In this document: positions 63,484 through 64,000 of the stretch, piece after piece
How positions within the stretch are numbered: position 1 is the stretch's first letter
Layout: each line of letters starts with the position of its first letter
DNA from: Pseudomonas mandelii
Lineage (GTDB): Bacteria; Pseudomonadota; Gammaproteobacteria; Pseudomonadales; Pseudomonadaceae
Length of the DNA: 64,000 bases
Reading direction: 5' to 3'
Assembly: GCF_900106065.1 (NCBI RefSeq)
Contig: NZ_LT629796.1
Coordinates: 6,176,501-6,240,500 of the forward strand
Notes under the pieces: generated by a model
What the model was told of the DNA's origin: nothing
Database searches by the model: none
The model's input: the letters and a program-made list of their open reading frames with translations, nothing else
Position numbers and translations under genes: made by a program

Positions 63484-64000
63484 GTGCGCTGTGGCCGTAC
63501 TGGTTCCGCCCCTGGTGGTTGCTGTTGTTGCCGCTGCTGGGCTGGCTGCTCTGGCAACTCTGGCATCGACAAAAACGCGCCGGGCGCTGGCAGATGATCC
63601 TGCCACCGGCCTTCCACGCTGCTTTGCTGAGCGGTGGAAGCGGGCGCGACAGCAAACTGCCGTGGGTCGTCCTCGGCCTGGCTTGGATACTGACCGTCCT
63701 GGCCTTGTTGGGGCCGAGTTGGCAGCGCGTCGAGCAAATCAGTCAGAAGCCCGCCGACCCGCTGGTGGTCGTGCTTGAGCTGACCCCGGAAATGCTCGCC
63801 ACCGACGTTGCGCCGAACCGACTCGAACAGGCCCGGCGCAAACTGTTGGACCTGCTGCAAGTGCGCAGCGACGCCCAGACTGCAATCGTCGTTTACGCCG
63901 GCAGCGCCCACACCCTGGTGCCTCTGTCGGATGACCTGTCGACCAGCCGTAATCTGCTCGATGCGCTCAAGCCGTCGCTGATGCCCGAAGCCGGCCATCG
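63480..64000 (+). CDS. vWA-like BatB-type protein, partial at window end
   Basis: ATG 63480 overlaps the batA stop (ATGA). 173 codons are visible and the frame is still open at the last base. N-terminal Trp/Leu-rich membrane helix (about 9-27, WWLLLLPLLGWLLWQLW), another near 65-80. The vWA-like region begins VVVLELTPEMLATDVAPNRLEQ near 97. Where BatA has the DxSxS metal site this gene reads ELTPEM, so the metal site is missing. Later VYAGSAHTLVPLSDD matches BatB. In other pseudomonads the C-terminus carries TPRs; not visible here. Confidence 0.85.
   Translation, partial: MSALWPYWFRPWWLLLLPLLGWLLWQLWHRQKRAGRWQMILPPAFHAALLSGGSGRDSKLPWVVLGLAWILTVLALLGPSWQRVEQISQKPADPLVVVLELTPEMLATDVAPNRLEQARRKLLDLLQVRSDAQTAIVVYAGSAHTLVPLSDDLSTSRNLLDALKPSLMPEAGH

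Overview
The window reads as chromosome of a Pseudomonas of the P. fluorescens group. The base for this is the gene content (GlgE-type alpha-glucan genes, a MuxABC-OpmB-type RND operon, an orphan cbb3 subunit CcoN, a 180-kDa-class NAD-glutamate dehydrogenase, DUF3203 and DUF934 proteins), high GC with strong G/C third-position bias, and many Pseudomonas-type REP hairpins between genes. I see no rRNA, tRNA, CRISPR array, insertion sequence, prophage or plasmid gene. It looks like ordinary chromosome with a few odd loci.

Layout. 0-4.7 kb: a PIG-L deacetylase with an altered catalytic motif, an EEP-fold phosphodiesterase, a secreted Asn-rich protein with its DUF2092 partner, and a passenger-less autotransporter-type barrel. 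4.8-12.8 kb: glgE, treS-maltokinase fusion and glgB, the three enzymes that turn trehalose/maltose into branched alpha-glucan. They are transcribed leftward from a possible AlgU promoter. 12.8-17.1 kb: small proteins, MgtC-like protein, then a stand-alone ccoG with a MocR-type regulator. 17.2-20.2 kb: an SDR and a MHYT-GGDEF-EAL c-di-GMP protein. 20.4-29.4 kb: the muxABC-opmB multidrug efflux operon. 29.5-29.9 kb: a 290-bp element built from nested inverted repeats, next to tpx.

30.8-41.6 kb is accessory-looking: YciI-like protein, a DUF1254 / frameshifted small gene / HAD operon, a J-domain plus DUF3829 membrane pair, a DUF3313 lipoprotein, an eight-heme cytochrome fused to HEAT/TPR repeats, and an unknown membrane protein. 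41.8-45.9 kb: DUF934 and a sulfite/nitrite-reductase-type hemoprotein, divergent from an orphan ccoN and ccoQ-like gene. 46-52.9 kb: regulators (AraC, LysR, a second MocR) and small metabolic genes. 53-59.7 kb: a lipoprotein, gdhB and a small acidic protein. 59.9-64 kb: a moxR-DUF58-DUF4381-batA-batB operon cut by the window end.

Main observation. ccoG plus mocR (14-17 kb) and DUF934, reductase, ccoN and ccoQ (42-46 kb) correspond to the contents of the P. aeruginosa PA4129-PA4134 cluster, here split by about 25 kb. All three promoters serving the two halves share one architecture at identical spacing: TCTGATnCG, 15 bp, TGARTCTGT, 18 bp, then a -10-like AGT box. This is a candidate operator for the MocR protein and would tie the two loci into one regulon. 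Start sites were moved from the longest open frame where a Shine-Dalgarno sequence clearly pointed to an internal start.
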